From Stieleria maiorica (GTDB lineage Bacteria; Planctomycetota; Planctomycetia; Pirellulales; Pirellulaceae): a stretch of DNA of 64,000 nucleotides. The position numbers were made by a program, and so were the translations under genes. The notes below the pieces were generated by a model, which made no database searches, was not told the DNA's origin, and worked only from the letters and a program-made list of their open reading frames with translations. This document shows positions 25,307 through 33,591 of the stretch, one piece after another; positions within the stretch are counted from its first letter, which is position 1, and each line of letters begins with the position of its first letter. The stretch spans positions 142,996-206,995 of the forward strand of contig NZ_CP036264.1 of assembly GCF_008035925.1 (NCBI RefSeq), read 5' to 3'.

Positions 25307-25403
25307 TTGGTCAAAGAATTGGGTGGTCAAAAAATGAGAGGGCCACAACTGTCGCGATCCCCCATGCCGACGATTTTTTGACCAGCCCATTTTTTGACCC
25401 CTT
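25307..25403. repeat. GGTCAAAAAATG paired-box element, copy E
   Basis: Boxes lie at 25309-25320 (GGTCAAAGAATT) and 25325-25336; inverted boxes at 25372-25383 and 25388-25399, again 16 bp apart. The core is 35 bp and resembles copies C and D (GAGAGGGCCACAACTGTCGC). It lies between the convergent NIPSNAP and lipA genes and ends 18 bases from the lipA stop. Confidence 0.9.
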
Positions 25404-25420
25404 GCTTGTCTGGGCCGGAG

Positions 25421-26341
25421 TCACACGTCCGTTTCGGCCATGTCGCGGGCGTGGTAGCTGCTGCGGACGAAGGGGCCGCTGGCGACTTTTTTGAACCCCA
25501 TGCCCTTGGCGATGTCGCCGAGTTCTTCGAACTCTTCCGGCGGAACGTAGCGAACCACGGGCAGGTACTTTTCGCCCGGTTGCAAGTATTGGCCCAGCGT
25601 CAGGAAGTCGACGTCATACTCGCGCAGGTCCGCCAGTGCGTCGAGCAGCTCGCCGCGTTCTTCCCCCAGTCCCAGCATCAAGCCGCTCTTGGTCTTCACC
25701 TCCGCGTCGTACTCTTTGACCTTTCGCATCATGCCCAGCGTCCATTGGTAATCGCTTTTGGGACCACGCACGCGGCGGTACAGTCGCGGGACGGTTTCCA
25801 TGTTGTGATTGAACACCGTCGGCTTGGCCTGGATCACCCGCGCCAAGGCGTCTTTGCAGGCGACGAAGTCCGGCGTCAGCACTTCGGTCGTCGCACCCGA
25901 GCGCTCGCGGACCGCGACCACGCAGCGATAAAAGTGGTCGGCACCTCCGTCGGGCAGGTCATCACGTGTGACGCTGGTGATCACGACGTGCTTGAGCCCC
26001 AACCGCGCGGCGGCTTCGGCGACACGCTGGGGTTCATCCGATTCGGGCAACTCCGGCGGACGCCCGCGGTGGACCGCACAGAACCCGCAGGGTCGGGTGC
26101 AGACGTTGCCCAAAATCATGAACGTCGCCGTCTGCTGGCTGTAGCACTCCATCCGATTGGGGCACTTGGCGTTGTCGCACACCGTCTCCAGCTTCAACTC
26201 CTCCAACAACCCCTCGGTCATATGGTTCGCGTTGCTCTTGGGGATGGGGCGTTTCAGCCAGCGGGGCAAGCGACCGCTGCCGCTGAGTGCGGTTCCGACG
26301 GGGATTTCAGGATCTGCGACGACGGGTAATCGGAAGGCCAT
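25421..26341 (-). CDS. lipA: Lipoyl synthase
   Basis: The product has 306 residues from ATG 26339-26341; a 27-residue upstream extension of the frame is not family-like. Both iron-sulphur sites are present: the auxiliary cluster motif CX4CX5C in CDNAKCPNRMEC and the radical-SAM motif CX3CX2C in CTRPCGFCAV. The C-terminal R-S-S-Y-H-A motif (VRSSYHARDM), whose serine ligates the auxiliary cluster, is intact. It inserts two sulphurs into octanoyl groups on lipoyl domains, and the SucB protein encoded at 12971-14242 is one client. It is divergent from smpB; on the minus strand a TACAAT hexamer lies at 26396-26401. Confidence 0.96.
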   Translation of the reverse strand: MAFRLPVVADPEIPVGTALSGSGRLPRWLKRPIPKSNANHMTEGLLEELKLETVCDNAKCPNRMECYSQQTATFMILGNVCTRPCGFCAVHRGRPPELPESDEPQRVAEAAARLGLKHVVITSVTRDDLPDGGADHFYRCVVAVRERSGATTEVLTPDFVACKDALARVIQAKPTVFNHNMETVPRLYRRVRGPKSDYQWTLGMMRKVKEYDAEVKTKSGLMLGLGEERGELLDALADLREYDVDFLTLGQYLQPGEKYLPVVRYVPPEEFEELGDIAKGMGFKKVASGPFVRSSYHARDMAETDV

Positions 26342-26444
26342 GGACAAACACGGAGCGAGATGCGCGGACAAACAGTGAACCCTTTCGGGTCCCGTATTGT
26401 AATGAGTCTGTCTCAAGGGCAATGGCTAACGACTCGAGTCCGGA

Positions 26445-26450
26445 TACAAT
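26445..26450 (+). promoter_or_regulatory. Possible -10 box of smpB with very short leader
   Basis: TACAAT ends 9 bases before the smpB ATG and no Shine-Dalgarno sequence is visible between them (only CCCCCCACC). If it is used, the mRNA would be leaderless or nearly so. No clear -35 box was found. Confidence 0.3.
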
Positions 26451-26459
26451 CCCCCCACC

Positions 26460-26969
26460 ATGGCCAAGAAAAAATCAAAAAAGAAAGGTGCGGCGGCCGG
26501 CAAGAAAGCCGACTCGGGATTCACGATGGTCTCGGAAAACCGCAAGGCCCGCCATCGGTACGAGATATTGGACTCGATCGAGTGCGGGTTGATGCTGATG
26601 GGCAGCGAAGTCAAATCGATGCGGGAGGGCAAATTGTCGCTGGACGAGGCCCACATTCGCGTCAAAGACCGCGAACTGTGGCTGATCGGTGCGGACATTG
26701 CCCATTACAACAACGCCGGCATGTGGAATCACGACCCGCGCCGCCCCCGAAAACTGCTGCTGCACGCCCGCGAGTTCGATAAGTTCGCCGGCCGGGCCCA
26801 CGAGCGGGGGCTGACGCTGATCCCCTTGAGGGTCTATTTCAACGACCGAGGCCTGGCCAAATGCGTGATGGGGCTGGTCAAGGGAAAGAAACTGCACGAC
26901 AAACGAGAAACACTGAAGAAACGCGACTCCGACCGCGGACTGCAACGCGCCATGCGCGGCCGGGGTTGA
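26460..26969 (+). CDS. smpB: SsrA-binding protein SmpB
   Basis: The product has 169 residues from ATG 26460. A Lys-rich N-terminus is followed by the conserved core: ENRKARHRYEILDSIECGLM, GSEVKSMREGKLSLDEAHI and LLLHAREFDKFAGRAHERGL, then TLIPLRVYFNDRGLAKCVMGLVKGKK and the basic tail DKRETLKKRDSDR. It binds tmRNA and places it on stalled ribosomes. No ssrA gene was recognised in the window. Confidence 0.96.
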   Translation: MAKKKSKKKGAAAGKKADSGFTMVSENRKARHRYEILDSIECGLMLMGSEVKSMREGKLSLDEAHIRVKDRELWLIGADIAHYNNAGMWNHDPRRPRKLLLHAREFDKFAGRAHERGLTLIPLRVYFNDRGLAKCVMGLVKGKKLHDKRETLKKRDSDRGLQRAMRGRG

Positions 26970-26978
26970 ACTTGAGTC

Positions 26979-27017
26979 ATCGAGGTATCGGAACTCGCCA
27001 AGAGTTTCGTCCTCGAT
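26979..27017. repeat. Two-storey hairpin after smpB
   Basis: The outer stem ATCGAGG/CCTCGAT (26979-26985 with 27011-27017) encloses an inner stem GGAACTC/GAGTTTC with loop GCCAA (26990-27008). The inner hairpin belongs to the same type as those at 35407-35427 and 35457-35478. It begins ten bases after the smpB stop and has no T run. Confidence 0.75.
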
Positions 27018-27091
27018 GTGAGACCGTCGAAAGACATGACGGCTAGTCGATTTATCCGACATGCCAAATCCATGCGCAATGATTCCGGGCG

Positions 27092-27138
27092 CGACGCGCC
27101 AGCGAGGGGACGCCGCGCTGCCCCTCGCTCACGCGTCG
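27092..27138. repeat. Long palindrome CGACGCG..AGCGAGGGG..CCCCTCGCT..CGCGTCG
   Basis: Two nested stems: CGACGCG/CGCGTCG (27092-27098 with 27132-27138) and AGCGAGGGG/CCCCTCGCT (27101-27109 with 27121-27129). The small internal loops give a hairpin of 16 bp in total upstream of the ABC exporter genes. Confidence 0.8.
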
Positions 27139-27230
27139 GGCTAGCATAGGCACCCTGGATTCGGAAAATCAACAAGCCGTTGACACCCTCCGCTACGACA
27201 GCCATCCGACCCTCCCACACCGATCCAACC

Positions 27231-27935
27231 GTGACCGAACAACCGACTGTGAAATCATCCGAGGTGCTCAAGCTCACCGACGTGATCAAGACGTTTGACC
27301 AGCCCGGTGGCGGTAAGTTGACCGTGCTGGATATCCCCGAGCTGACGATCGACGCCGGAGAGCAGATGGCGTTGATCGGGCAAAGTGGCGGCGGCAAGAC
27401 CACGCTGCTGCATTTGATCGCCGGATTGCTGACGCCCGATTCAGGCAGCATCCGTGTCGCCGGCATCGAATTGACCCGGCTGTCCGAACAAGGCCGCGAT
27501 CGCTGTCGCGCCGCCACGGTCGGCTATGTGTTTCAAACGTTCAATCTGTTGCCTGCGTTCTCGGCGATCGAAAACATCCAACTGGGGATGGCGTTCGGCA
27601 ACCGTGCGATCGACACCGAACGGGCCTTTGACCTGTTGGGCAAAGTCGGCTTGTCGGATCGCGCCAGCTATCGTCCCAGCCAGCTTTCGGTCGGGCAACA
27701 GCAACGCGTCGCCATCGCACGCGCACTGGCCGGTAAACCCAAGCTGTTGCTGGCCGACGAACCGACCGCCAACGTCGATCCGGCCAGCAGCGACACCGTG
27801 CTGGACCTGATCATCGGCTCGTGCCGCGACGAGAACATCGCTCTGATGATGGTCACCCACTCGATGGAAGTGACCAAGCGGTTCGAGCGCGTCGAACATC
27901 TGGATGAACTGAATCGTATTTTCCAGACCCTGTAA
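27231..27935 (+). CDS. LolD/MacB-type ABC transporter ATP-binding protein
   Basis: The product has 234 residues from GTG 27231; TTG 27180 and GTG 27249 are alternatives and none has a good ribosome site. Walker A is GQSGGGKTT, the Q-loop is GYVFQTFNLLPAFSAIENI (the F-Q-x-x-N-L-L pattern of the LolD/MacB/FtsE group), the signature is LSVGQQQRVAIARAL and Walker B is LLLADEPTANVDP. It is followed after 58 bases by an FtsX-type permease, with which it should form a complex that acts on periplasmic substrates (lipoprotein release or efflux) rather than classical transport. Confidence 0.9.
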   Translation: MTEQPTVKSSEVLKLTDVIKTFDQPGGGKLTVLDIPELTIDAGEQMALIGQSGGGKTTLLHLIAGLLTPDSGSIRVAGIELTRLSEQGRDRCRAATVGYVFQTFNLLPAFSAIENIQLGMAFGNRAIDTERAFDLLGKVGLSDRASYRPSQLSVGQQQRVAIARALAGKPKLLLADEPTANVDPASSDTVLDLIIGSCRDENIALMMVTHSMEVTKRFERVEHLDELNRIFQTL

Positions 27936-27993
27936 CGACGACCGACAACACTCTGCCGATCCGAACTCTGCCCAACCGAAATAGAACCTGATC

Positions 27994-29358
27994 ATGTGGC
28001 TGCTCCGAATCGCTTGGCGAAACTTCTGCTATCGATCGCTTTCGAGTGTCTTGACGACGATTTCGCTGGCCTTGGGTGTGGCGTTGGTCGTGATGGTGCT
28101 GGCGGTCTTTGGGATCGTCACCGAAGCGTTTTCACGCAACGCGCAAGTCGGTTACAACCTGGTCGTCGGTCCCAAAGGCAGCGCGCTGCAGCTGACGCTC
28201 AATAGCGTTTACTACTTGAGCCAACCGATCGAGAACCTGCCGTTTACCGAGTACATGGAGTTCTTTGACGCGCCGGCCCGCGCCGAAATGGTTCGCAAGT
28301 ACGGCGGCGACCCGGCACTCGGCGAGCGCGACGGCGTCTACTACCCGATGATCGCTGGCGGGTATGCGATCCCGTTGGCGTTGGGCGATTACCTGGGCGA
28401 GTTCCGTGTGGTCGGCACCACGCCGGACTTCTTTGAAAAACTGCGGCACGGGCCGACGCTGGAAGAACCCTTCACGATGCGCGAGGGCCGCGCGCTCGAG
28501 TCCTATTCCGACGACTACGGTTACTATGAAGCCGTGCTGGGATCGCGCGTCGCGGCGCACATGAATCTGTCTGTCGGGGACACGTTCAGCTCCACACACG
28601 GTGACCCCGAAGGCAAAGGGCATGGCCAAAAGTTCACGGTCGTGGGTGTTTTGGCACCGACCGGAACGCCCAATGACCGAGCGACGTTCGTGAACTTGGA
28701 AGGGTTTTATCTGCAGGAAAACCACGCCAAGCCGCTGACCGGCGAGGAGACGATCGTGCCGCCGAGTGAAGCTCCGGACGATCCGGGTGGAGCGATGCCG
28801 TTGACGATCCCCGAGCGCGAAGTGACGTCGATCTTGGTGCGGACCGGCATGCCGATGATGGGCGTGGTGCTGGAAAACCAAGTCAACGAGAGTTTGCGGA
28901 GCCAGGCGGCGGCGCCGGTCGGGGAGATCGCGAAACTGATGAATGCGATCATCGGCCCGTTGTTGGCCGCCTTGTTGGTGATCACGCTGATCACCTGTGT
29001 CGTGGCGGCCGTCGGCGTGTTGGTCGCGATCTACAACTCGATGAACGACCGGCGGCGAGACATCGCGGTGATGCGGGCCTTGGGAGCCCGCCGCGGGACG
29101 GTCACGGGGGTGATTCTGTTGGAAAGTTTTCTGGTCGCGTTGATCGGTGCCCTGGCGGGGTGGTTTTTGGCACATGCGTCGATCTGGGCGTTCAGCGGTG
29201 AAATTGAAGATCGGACGGGGGTCCAAGTCGGGATACTAACGACCAGCGCCTATGAGTGGTACATTTTCCCGCTCGTTTTGATTCTGGCCGCCTTGGCGGG
29301 AATCTTGCCCGCGGCGAGTGCCTATCGAACCGACGTCGGTACGAATCTGGCGGCTTAG
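27994..29358 (+). CDS. FtsX/MacB-type ABC permease
   Basis: The product has 454 residues. The topology is that of the type VII ABC superfamily: one N-terminal helix (SVLTTISLALGVALVVMVLA), a periplasmic domain of about 240 residues, then three C-terminal helices (LLAALLVITLITCVVAAVGV, VILLESFLVALIGALAGWFL, WYIFPLVLILAALAGILPAA) with the conserved cytoplasmic loop YNSMNDRRRDIAVMRALGAR between them. It is paired with the ATPase upstream. Likely roles are lipoprotein trafficking or mechanotransmission across the envelope; substrate unknown. Confidence 0.9.
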   Translation: MWLLRIAWRNFCYRSLSSVLTTISLALGVALVVMVLAVFGIVTEAFSRNAQVGYNLVVGPKGSALQLTLNSVYYLSQPIENLPFTEYMEFFDAPARAEMVRKYGGDPALGERDGVYYPMIAGGYAIPLALGDYLGEFRVVGTTPDFFEKLRHGPTLEEPFTMREGRALESYSDDYGYYEAVLGSRVAAHMNLSVGDTFSSTHGDPEGKGHGQKFTVVGVLAPTGTPNDRATFVNLEGFYLQENHAKPLTGEETIVPPSEAPDDPGGAMPLTIPEREVTSILVRTGMPMMGVVLENQVNESLRSQAAAPVGEIAKLMNAIIGPLLAALLVITLITCVVAAVGVLVAIYNSMNDRRRDIAVMRALGARRGTVTGVILLESFLVALIGALAGWFLAHASIWAFSGEIEDRTGVQVGILTTSAYEWYIFPLVLILAALAGILPAASAYRTDVGTNLAA

Positions 29359-29459
29359 CCCCCACGCGGTGATTCGCAAGCGAGGGTCCCGCCGGTTCGT
29401 GCGGCCCCCAACGCTTGCGTCCTGCGACCGACTGACCACCCTCCCCCCGAACGTCCCCC

Positions 29460-30800
29460 ATGAATCAGCCTGAGCCGAACGAAACGTCCGGCGACGACAC
29501 GGCGATCGCTTCCGCCCAGCCCGCTTCCGACTCGCCCGCTGTCCCCCCGCCCCGAGACGTCGCGTCGGCCGAACCGCCGAAGCGCCGCCAACCCGGGATG
29601 CTGTTCATCTGGGTGACGTTGTTTATCGACATCCTGGGTATCGGGATCGTGATTCCGGTGTTGCCGGCACTGGTCCAAGAATTGTCGGGGCTGGATGAGT
29701 CGGGGGCCTCGTGGTACTACGGATTGATCGTCGCCTCTTACGCGACGATGCAGTTCTTTTTCGCGCCGATCCTGGGCGGGCTTTCGGACCGATTCGGTCG
29801 GCGGCCGATCTTGTTGGTCGCACTGTTCGGATTGGGCGTCGATTTCATGATCCAAGGGTTTGCCAACAGCCTGTGGTTGTTGTTCCTGGCCCGATTGATT
29901 TCGGGCGTCTTCGGCGCCAGTTTCACCGTCGGCAACGCCTACATCGCGGACATTTCCAATGACGACACGCGGGCGCGAAACTTCGGTCTGGTCGGCGCCG
30001 CCTTCGGACTCGGGTTCACCTTCGGGCCACCCCTGGGTGGTGTGCTCGGTGAGGCGATCGACATTCGCGTCCCGTTCTTTGTCACCGCGGGCTTGGCGTT
30101 GGTGAACTGGTTGTACGGCTACTTCATCCTGCCGGAATCGTTGCCGCCGGAAAAACGTCGGGCGTTTTCACTGCGGAACGCCAGACCGCTGGGGGCCGTC
30201 GGCACGCTTCGGCGTTATCCCCTGGTGGCTGCCTTGGCCGCCGTGTTTCTGCTCAAGGCGTTCGCCCAACGCGGTTTGGAGAACGTCTTCGTGCTGTTCT
30301 CGGAATTCCGGTTCGACTGGAACGCGATGACCGTGGGGTTGTTCCTGGGCTGGGTCGGAATTCTGGCAATCATCGTGCAGGGCGGACTGGTGCGACCGAT
30401 CGTCAAACGGTTCGGTGAACGCCACGTGTTGTTGATGGCCACGGTGATCTCCGCCGTGTCGTTTTTCGGCTATGCGTTTGCGACCGCCGCCTGGATGCTG
30501 CCGGTGATCGCAGCGGTCGGGGCGTTGGGCGGATTGGCCGGGCCGACCATCCAAAGTCTGATCACCAAGACGGTCGATGAAACCGAGCACGGTGAAGTGC
30601 AGGGGGCGCTGACCTCACTGCAAGGGCTGACCAGCATTGCCGCGCCGATCGTGTTCACCAGCGGGCTGTTCGGTTACTTCACCCGCGAAGGAGCAGAGTT
30701 CCAATTCGCCGGCGCACCGTTCCTGTTGGGCGGGATCCTGATTTTCGCCGCCTTCTTTCTCGCAATCGTTGTGTTTCGGAAGCATCCCGAAGACGCGTAG
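29460..30800 (+). CDS. MFS transporter, TetA-like
   Basis: The product has 446 residues with a 45-residue Pro/Ser/Ala-rich cytoplasmic N-terminus, then 12 hydrophobic helices. Motif A between helices 2 and 3 is GGLSDRFGRRPILL, and the first helix reads LFIDILGIGIVIPVLPALV, as in the TetA/multidrug (DHA1) branch of the major facilitator superfamily. A proton-driven drug or metabolite exporter is likely; tetracycline itself is not implied. It lies 101 bases downstream of the permease gene, so co-transcription is possible. Confidence 0.88.
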   Translation: MNQPEPNETSGDDTAIASAQPASDSPAVPPPRDVASAEPPKRRQPGMLFIWVTLFIDILGIGIVIPVLPALVQELSGLDESGASWYYGLIVASYATMQFFFAPILGGLSDRFGRRPILLVALFGLGVDFMIQGFANSLWLLFLARLISGVFGASFTVGNAYIADISNDDTRARNFGLVGAAFGLGFTFGPPLGGVLGEAIDIRVPFFVTAGLALVNWLYGYFILPESLPPEKRRAFSLRNARPLGAVGTLRRYPLVAALAAVFLLKAFAQRGLENVFVLFSEFRFDWNAMTVGLFLGWVGILAIIVQGGLVRPIVKRFGERHVLLMATVISAVSFFGYAFATAAWMLPVIAAVGALGGLAGPTIQSLITKTVDETEHGEVQGALTSLQGLTSIAAPIVFTSGLFGYFTREGAEFQFAGAPFLLGGILIFAAFFLAIVVFRKHPEDA

Positions 30801-30817
30801 CTGGACAGTGTGTTCCC

Positions 30818-30842
30818 GACGTAGCTACGCTTGCCAGAGCGT
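30818..30842 (+). repeat. GTAGC..GCCAGAGCGTGG repeat, second copy
   Basis: The sequence from 30818 reads GACGTAGCTACGCTTGCCAG then AGCGTGG. It matches 17330-17356 after argF at all but two positions. It lies 17 bases after the MFS transporter stop, the same 3'-end position as the first copy. Confidence 0.75.
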
Positions 30843-30871
30843 GGGAAACTACGGGCGATGCTGGGTTGCGG

Positions 30872-32767
30872 TCAGGAGCTGACGCCCAGTGTTAGCCAAC
30901 CGTCTTGGGCTTCAAAGTAGCGCGGGCGGAAATTCTGGCCTTGAAGCGCAGGCACTTTGGCGTCGGCGGGGATGATCCACGGCCGGTCCATCAAGGTTTC
31001 CGGGAACGCTTTGGCGAATCCCTTTTTGATCGATCCCCGCAATCCGGCTTGGGCGACGCTCAAACGTTTCGTGCCGGGGAAATTGATTTCCGTTTCACCG
31101 ACACGTTCCAGCACGATCTCTCCGGTCTCGGTGGTCCGCGGCTGATAGACCGCGACGATCTCCAGCAACCGTTTCAGCTCGCGCGATCCTTGAGCGAATC
31201 GGGTGCCTTGGATCCCGATGCGAAGTTTTCCGTCGCGGGCTTCGAAAATGATCGGGCGGCTGTCGTGAAAATCGATTTCGAAATCCGGTTCCTCTTCTTC
31301 CTCGTCCGCAGCGGCGGCTTGGATTTCCGCACCGCGTTTGGTCTTGCTGGCCAGCTGTTGCAATTCGGTCCGCGTCATCGTGCGTCCGGCCAATAGCGCG
31401 CCGATGGTGTTGTCGACCAGCGATTCGTGAATCTGTATGGTCGCGTCGTTGGTGGCGGTGATCGCCGGCGGCGGCGTCGGCGCGGCAAGCTGGTTGTTTT
31501 TGCGGATCGTTGCTTTGAGATAGATGGAGTGGGCGGTCGATCCGATCGTGCGCAGCGGTTCGGCAAAGTCCAGGCGTTGCAGGTACGCTTCGGCCTGGCC
31601 GGCCAGATCGGGCATCGGCTGAGCCAGGGCGCCTTCGGTTTCCTTGGTGAATTCGTCGGTGATTCGGGCGATGAATTTGCGATGGGCGATGCGATCGGCC
31701 AACGGTTTTTGTTGGGCGGCTTTTTTCTGGGCGATTCGTCGCACCAAACGCAACGGGTGTTCGATCGAATTGATGCGGTTGTTGATGCCGCCCGAGACGA
31801 CGACGGGATCGAACTGGATTCCCGACTCGCGGATTTGCAGCGTTCGCGAGGCGTGGACATGGCCGAATCCCGACGTCCTCAACCGCACCGGGCCGTTGTA
31901 GCCGCGGTTGGCCGTCGTGACGGTTCCGTGGAGCGCGACCTGCATGCGAATGCTTCCGGTCGACGGCAGCAGGGTCGCGGTCACATCCCCGGTCAGCAGC
32001 GCGTTGCCGACGATGCGTGTGCCCAGGATGCATTCGCGCACGGCGGACGATTGGTCGACCCTGCGATTGGCGACCCGCCCGACCAAGGATTCATCCACGG
32101 TCAGATGCAGGTTGGTCGACGAAAACAGCGTTTGGGTGCGGTCGACCAATGCGACGGGTTGATCGGTCCGTTCGAGCAGCTCCAGCAACAACCGCAACGT
32201 CGCGATTTCATCCGGCGAGGGGCTGGTCGTCATTTCGGTCCATTGGTCGGCGGCCCGCTCCAGCAGTTGACCCAGCAACGCCGTCGTTCGTTCTTTGCGG
32301 CGAAACCGCAGCGCGTTGCTGTATTGTTGGGCGGTGCGGCGGACGTCTCGGACCGCCGGCACTTCCAGCCCCGGGTGGATTCCGGTGGCCTTTTGCGAAA
32401 TCCGCGTGGCTTTGGTTGCCACGTCGACATCGCTAACCTCTGACGCGATCGCTTCCAGGGCGGGTTCGATTTCCAGGTAATCGATCCAGGCTTGGGCGTT
32501 GGCTTCGGTCGCCGTTTTCGACAAGTGCTCGCGCAGCCCGTCGATCGCTGCTTGGAACGCCGCGCCGCTCGGATCCACCCCCGCGATCCGGTTCGGATCC
32601 AACTGGTCGGCGGACTGTCGCGCCGCCGCGGCGATCTGTGCGGGCAGCCCTTCGCTGGGCGAGACGTCTTGGGCGGACAGGACGTCTGGGGCGGCGAGGA
32701 CGTTCGGCAGCGCGACGACCCACAGGCCGAGCAAAACAAGGGCGCGACGGGGGCGAGGTCGTGTCAT
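30872..32767 (-). CDS. Large secreted protein of unknown function
   Basis: The product has 631 residues from ATG 32765-32767; 86 residues of upstream open frame look non-coding. The signal peptide is MTRPRPRRALVLLGLWVVAL plus PNVLA. The mature protein has a helical first part (AQIAAAARQSADQLDPNRIA), a middle part with beta-like segments (ILGTRIVGNALLTGDVTATL), and an acidic Glu run (DEEEEEPDFEIDF) before a final beta-rich domain (IIFEARDGKLRIGIQGTRFA). No enzymatic motif was recognised. It lies at the end of a block of minus-strand genes, 137 bases after the next one upstream. Confidence 0.78.
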   Translation of the reverse strand: MTRPRPRRALVLLGLWVVALPNVLAAPDVLSAQDVSPSEGLPAQIAAAARQSADQLDPNRIAGVDPSGAAFQAAIDGLREHLSKTATEANAQAWIDYLEIEPALEAIASEVSDVDVATKATRISQKATGIHPGLEVPAVRDVRRTAQQYSNALRFRRKERTTALLGQLLERAADQWTEMTTSPSPDEIATLRLLLELLERTDQPVALVDRTQTLFSSTNLHLTVDESLVGRVANRRVDQSSAVRECILGTRIVGNALLTGDVTATLLPSTGSIRMQVALHGTVTTANRGYNGPVRLRTSGFGHVHASRTLQIRESGIQFDPVVVSGGINNRINSIEHPLRLVRRIAQKKAAQQKPLADRIAHRKFIARITDEFTKETEGALAQPMPDLAGQAEAYLQRLDFAEPLRTIGSTAHSIYLKATIRKNNQLAAPTPPPAITATNDATIQIHESLVDNTIGALLAGRTMTRTELQQLASKTKRGAEIQAAAADEEEEEPDFEIDFHDSRPIIFEARDGKLRIGIQGTRFAQGSRELKRLLEIVAVYQPRTTETGEIVLERVGETEINFPGTKRLSVAQAGLRGSIKKGFAKAFPETLMDRPWIIPADAKVPALQGQNFRPRYFEAQDGWLTLGVSS

Positions 32768-32904
32768 GTTACATCCGAGTTGACGGTGGACCGGGGGGTG
32801 GGGAATGCGATACAGAAGCGAAGATAGTGAAACGGCGAAAGATTTGCAGGTGGAGTTCGGTCGACCTGAGAAAAAAACGCCCTCGAAAGCACCGGCACGA
32901 CGTA

Positions 32905-33588
32905 TTACAGCGGCCCCAAGGCTTGGGCCAGCGCGGCGATCGGCCCCTGTTGGTAGTCGGGGGGCGGTGTTTGGGCGTCCATTTCGTACACCGAAACGAG
33001 CAGCGTCCGGTGACCTACAGCGCATTTGCCCAGGTGGACCCGCAGCGGCCAGGCCGAGCTTTTCCGCGGTGACGCCCAGTGGATGGTCGCCTGGCCGTAA
33101 CGCATCGTTTGCACCTGGAGCTGAAAATCGTCACTCGCTCCGACGCGCAGCACCGCCGGCTCGGTCGCGTCTTCGTCGCCCATTTCCAGCTGGACCGAGG
33201 GCGGAAAATCGTCCGCGGTGGGCGGCCAGTCCGTGACGCCGGGCGTGAAGGACCGGATTTGCCCTAAAATCGATGCGTTTCGGTTGATAAACGAAATCGC
33301 CGATGCCGCCCGCCCGGCATCGCCGGGCTGGTTGATGCGGAAAAACACGTAACCGTCGACCGGATTGATTCGCAGCCCCAATTCCGACGACTCGACCGTC
33401 TGCTCCAGGATCGGCACGATGTCCGGTGTGGTCCAGGACCCGAACGCGTGGCCTCCACGCCGGCCGAACCGGCCTTCGGGCGGATCCCCGATGGCCCCAA
33501 ACCAGGCGACGGCCATGACAACACCCATCAACACCGCCATGCCGCGGGTGACTTCAAGGGGGATCGGCTGGTCGGACTTTTGCGACAT
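32905..33588 (-). CDS. Membrane-anchored protein of unknown function
   Basis: The product has 227 residues from ATG 33586-33588, which begins 3 bases after the methyltransferase stop (33592-33594) and so is probably co-translated with it. One hydrophobic helix near the N-terminus (MAVLMGVVMAVAWFGAIG, about residues 17-34) is followed by a soluble domain (ELGLRINPVDGYVFFRINQP, LRVHLGKCAVGHRTLLVSVY). No family was recognised. The tight spacing with a DNA methyltransferase gene is unexplained. Confidence 0.72.
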   Translation of the reverse strand: MSQKSDQPIPLEVTRGMAVLMGVVMAVAWFGAIGDPPEGRFGRRGGHAFGSWTTPDIVPILEQTVESSELGLRINPVDGYVFFRINQPGDAGRAASAISFINRNASILGQIRSFTPGVTDWPPTADDFPPSVQLEMGDEDATEPAVLRVGASDDFQLQVQTMRYGQATIHWASPRKSSAWPLRVHLGKCAVGHRTLLVSVYEMDAQTPPPDYQQGPIAALAQALGPL

Positions 33589-33591
33589 GGT

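Noticed and set aside
26970..27230. ssrA (tmRNA) gene next to smpB
   Set aside because: The gap is only about 260 bases, is filled with palindromes, and shows neither a tRNA-like acceptor end nor a tag reading frame ending in A-L-A-A.
30905..32443. Long forward frames opposite the 30872-32767 secreted-protein gene
   Set aside because: Arg/Gly/Val-rich composition without motifs; the minus frame has a signal peptide, a clear ATG and a sensible composition.
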